DNA of 7,323 nucleotides from an uncultured Planctomycetaceae bacterium (GTDB lineage: Bacteria > Planctomycetota > Planctomycetia > Pirellulales > UBA1268): assembly GCA_937900985.1 (NCBI GenBank), contig CALCGM010000306.1, positions 1 through 7,323 of the forward strand. Direction: 5' to 3'. Shown here in pieces: positions 5,645-7,323 of the stretch (position 1 is its first letter; each line of letters opens with the position of its first letter). The position numbers were made by a program, and so were the translations under genes. The notes beneath the pieces are model-generated. The model did no database searches. It saw nothing but the letters and a program-made list of their open reading frames with translations, and was not told the DNA's origin.

Positions 5645-6595
5645 ATGAGTGCCACCGCCCCCCACGCTATTGCAAACGAGCCGCCGCTGCGGCGAACCCA
5701 CGTGCGGTATCACGTGGAGCACACCACGACCTACACGTATTCCGAGCCGGTTCCGGTCTGCCACAACGAGATTCACCTCGTGCCCAGGGCATTGCCGCGG
5801 CAGCGGGTTCTTGGGAATGCGATCACCGTGAAGCCCCAGGCGGCGTCGCTCTCCACGCATACCGATGCCTTTGGCAACACGGTGGGCTACTTCTCGATCC
5901 AGGAGGCCCACGAGCAGCTGACCGTCGCCAGCAGCAGCAGCGTGGAGGTGATCACGCCAGGTCCGTGGGAACTGCTGCCGACACGCAACTGGGAGCTGCT
6001 GCGGGACGACCTTGAGCGAGCCCCCGGGCCAGATGCCCTCCAGGCGAAGCAGTTTCGCTTCGAGTCGCCGCTCGTCCGCACACTCGAGCCCCTCGCCAAC
6101 TGGGCAGCCGAGTCGTTTCCGACGGGCAGGCCGTGGACGGAGGCCGTGGTTGACCTGACACACCGGATCTTCCGCGACTTTGCCTACGATCCCACCGCCA
6201 CCACGACGAGCACGCCGGTGGAAGAGGTCTTTCGCCTCAGACGGGGTGTCTGCCAAGACTTTGCCCACCTGCAGATCGCCTGCCTGAGGTCGCTCGGCCT
6301 GGCAGCCCGCTACGTCAGTGGCTACATCGCCAACACGCGACTGCCCGGCGAGCGCGAGCTGGTCGGAGCCGATGCCTCCCACGCCTGGCTTTCGGTGTGG
6401 GGAGGCGACGCTGGCTGGCTCGACCTCGATCCCACCAACGACTGCGTGCCGGGCAATCAGCATGTCACCCTCGGCTGGGGACGCGACTACGCCGATGTCT
6501 GCCCGATCAAAGGCGTGTACGTCGGAGGTGGCAGCCACAGCATGGACGTGGCGGTTCACGTCACAGCCCTCGACAGCGAATGGAACACCCCATGA
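5645..6595 (+). CDS. Transglutaminase-like protein with Bact_transglu_N domain
   Basis: A 316-residue member of the bacterial transglutaminase-like superfamily, whose members are mostly cysteine proteases or amidases and less often cross-linking enzymes. The N-terminal beta-rich domain (about 18-110, RYHVEHTTTYTYSEPVPVCHNEIHLVP) is typical of the Bact_transglu_N group. The core carries an intact triad: Cys203 in RRGVCQDFAHL, His246 in GADASHAWLSVW and Asp262 in WLDLDPTND. SLGLAARYVSGYI (216-228) is also characteristic. There is no signal peptide, so it is probably cytoplasmic. ATG 5645 is chosen because the family N-terminus begins just after it. The frame is open further upstream only as overlap with the aminotransferase gene. 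No clear ribosome binding site is seen at the usual distance. Its stop overlaps the ATG of the YqaA-like gene (ATGA). The natural substrate is unknown. Confidence 0.92.
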   Translation: MSATAPHAIANEPPLRRTHVRYHVEHTTTYTYSEPVPVCHNEIHLVPRALPRQRVLGNAITVKPQAASLSTHTDAFGNTVGYFSIQEAHEQLTVASSSSVEVITPGPWELLPTRNWELLRDDLERAPGPDALQAKQFRFESPLVRTLEPLANWAAESFPTGRPWTEAVVDLTHRIFRDFAYDPTATTTSTPVEEVFRLRRGVCQDFAHLQIACLRSLGLAARYVSGYIANTRLPGERELVGADASHAWLSVWGGDAGWLDLDPTNDCVPGNQHVTLGWGRDYADVCPIKGVYVGGGSHSMDVAVHVTALDSEWNTP

Positions 6596-7239
6596 CCGAC
6601 CAGGCCAGCGAGCCTCAGGCAACAGTTCCCCGCGGGCCACGCGGCTGGCTGCGGAGGCTCTACCTCTGGGTGCTCTCGTGGGCCGACTCGCCCTACGGCA
6701 CAGCCGGGCTGGCTGGCATCTCGTTTGCGGAGAGCTCCTTCTTCCCGATTCCCCCGGATGTGCTGCAGATCGCCCTGTCGGTGTCGCGGCCGCAGCGGGC
6801 CTTTCTGTTTGCTGCGGTGTCGACGGTGGCGAGCGTTGCTGGAGGGGCGCTGGGCTGGGCGATCGGCTGGGGGCTCTGGCAGGCGACAAGCGGCTTCTTT
6901 TTCGACTGGATCCCGGGCTTCAGTGAAGAACATTTCGCCTACGTCGAGGAGCAGTATCAGGCCAACGCCGGCATCGCGATCTTCGCCGCGGCGTTCACGC
7001 CGATCCCCTTCAAGGTGTTCACGATTGCCGCTGGAGCCTGCTCTGTGCCGCTGACAACCCTGCTGCTGGCATCGACAGCCGGCCGGGGGCTTCGCTTCTT
7101 TCTGGTGGCCTGCGTGATGCGGATCTTCGGTGAACAGGCCAAGCGGATTCTCAATCGCAACCTTGAGCTGGTCACCCTGGTGCTCGGCGGCCTGATCGTG
7201 GCGGGCTTTGTTGCGATTCGCTACCTGCCGCGGCACTGA
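6592..7239 (+). CDS. YqaA/DedA-like (VTT-domain) membrane protein
   Basis: A 215-residue multi-pass inner-membrane protein of the YqaA branch of the DedA/VTT superfamily. DedA relatives help maintain envelope integrity and several are thought to move lipids between leaflets; the exact role of YqaA proteins is not settled. Visible: a re-entrant motif ESSFFPIPPDVLQ (47-59), a glycine-rich helix (84-93, GGALGWAIGW), a second re-entrant motif AAFTPIPFKVFTIAAG (133-148), an arginine motif GRGLRFF (164-170) typical of the family, and a final hydrophobic helix (about 192-211). The N-terminus is polar with no signal peptide. The ATG overlaps the transglutaminase stop (ATGA) and no good ribosome binding site precedes it, so translation is probably coupled. 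Length is normal for the family. Confidence 0.9.
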   Translation: MTDQASEPQATVPRGPRGWLRRLYLWVLSWADSPYGTAGLAGISFAESSFFPIPPDVLQIALSVSRPQRAFLFAAVSTVASVAGGALGWAIGWGLWQATSGFFFDWIPGFSEEHFAYVEEQYQANAGIAIFAAAFTPIPFKVFTIAAGACSVPLTTLLLASTAGRGLRFFLVACVMRIFGEQAKRILNRNLELVTLVLGGLIVAGFVAIRYLPRH

Positions 7240-7263
7240 CCCCTGCAGCCTTGTGCCCGGCAT

Positions 7264-7323
7264 TTAGCCGGCCTGCTGTTCGACCTCGGTGAAGATCGCC
7301 TCAAACTCCTCGCGGGTGCGGCT
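7264..7323 (-). CDS. 3' end of a convergent gene (partial)
   Basis: On the minus strand the frame entering from the right edge reads SRTREEFEAIFTEVEQQAG and stops at TAA (7266-7264). The peptide is acidic and helical, like a genuine C-terminus, and the stop lies 24 bases beyond the YqaA-like gene, a normal convergent spacing. A short inverted repeat, CCGGC/GCCGG (7257-7261/7267-7271), spans the stop but has no T-run. Nineteen residues are too few to assign a family. Confidence 0.6.
   Translation of the reverse strand, partial: SRTREEFEAIFTEVEQQAG

Noticed and set aside
5285..6889. Very long (534-codon) open frame on the minus strand
   Set aside because: It is the mirror of the aminotransferase, transglutaminase and YqaA genes. 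Its product begins with Arg/Pro/Ser-rich low-quality sequence and shows no domain, whereas the plus-strand frames have intact catalytic motifs. Such antisense frames are common in GC-rich DNA.

Overview
The window is GC-rich bacterial chromosome (roughly two thirds G+C by eye), densely packed, with frequent GTG starts, several 4-base stop/start overlaps and a tRNA gene without an encoded CCA end. The gene styles (an HTTM-domain membrane protein, a Bact_transglu_N-type transglutaminase, a YqaA-type membrane protein, a NAD-dependent ligase) would suit a planctomycete, perhaps of the Pirellula group. That placement is inference from style and not a database result. No phage, plasmid, CRISPR or transposase gene is visible.

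Layout. Positions 1-49 may hold the last codons of an upstream gene. A promoter-like region with a perfect 7-bp palindrome (about 106-124) precedes a two-gene unit: a 119-residue two-helix membrane protein (150-509) overlapping ligA (506-2515). Between ligA and the convergent next gene lies the most unusual part of the window. Two exact 36-bp direct repeats (2520-2555 and 2694-2729) flank an inverted repeat (2596-2674) that folds into a closed four-way, cloverleaf-like junction with no unpaired base at the junction. The second repeat copy supplies the last residues of the convergent gene.

On the minus strand are two overlapping genes, transcribed from about 4290 down to 2681: a one-helix protein of unknown function, then an HTTM-family multi-pass membrane protein. 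Divergent from them is tRNA-Ala(GGC) at 4455-4527, preceded by a large hairpin ending in six T. Then on the plus strand come a class IV PLP aminotransferase (4612-5583), a transglutaminase-like cysteine protease homologue (5645-6595) and, overlapping it by 4 bases, a YqaA/DedA-like membrane protein (6592-7239). The last 60 bases hold the 3' end of a convergent minus-strand gene.

How they work together. LigA seals DNA nicks. The small membrane protein is tied to it by translation but not obviously by function. The HTTM protein and its one-helix partner look like a membrane pair, comparable in layout to other HTTM loci, but with no known substrate. The aminotransferase, transglutaminase and YqaA genes run in one direction, and only the last two are clearly coupled. 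Most genes are ordinary core or conserved genes. The repeat/cloverleaf element is the best candidate for something undescribed.
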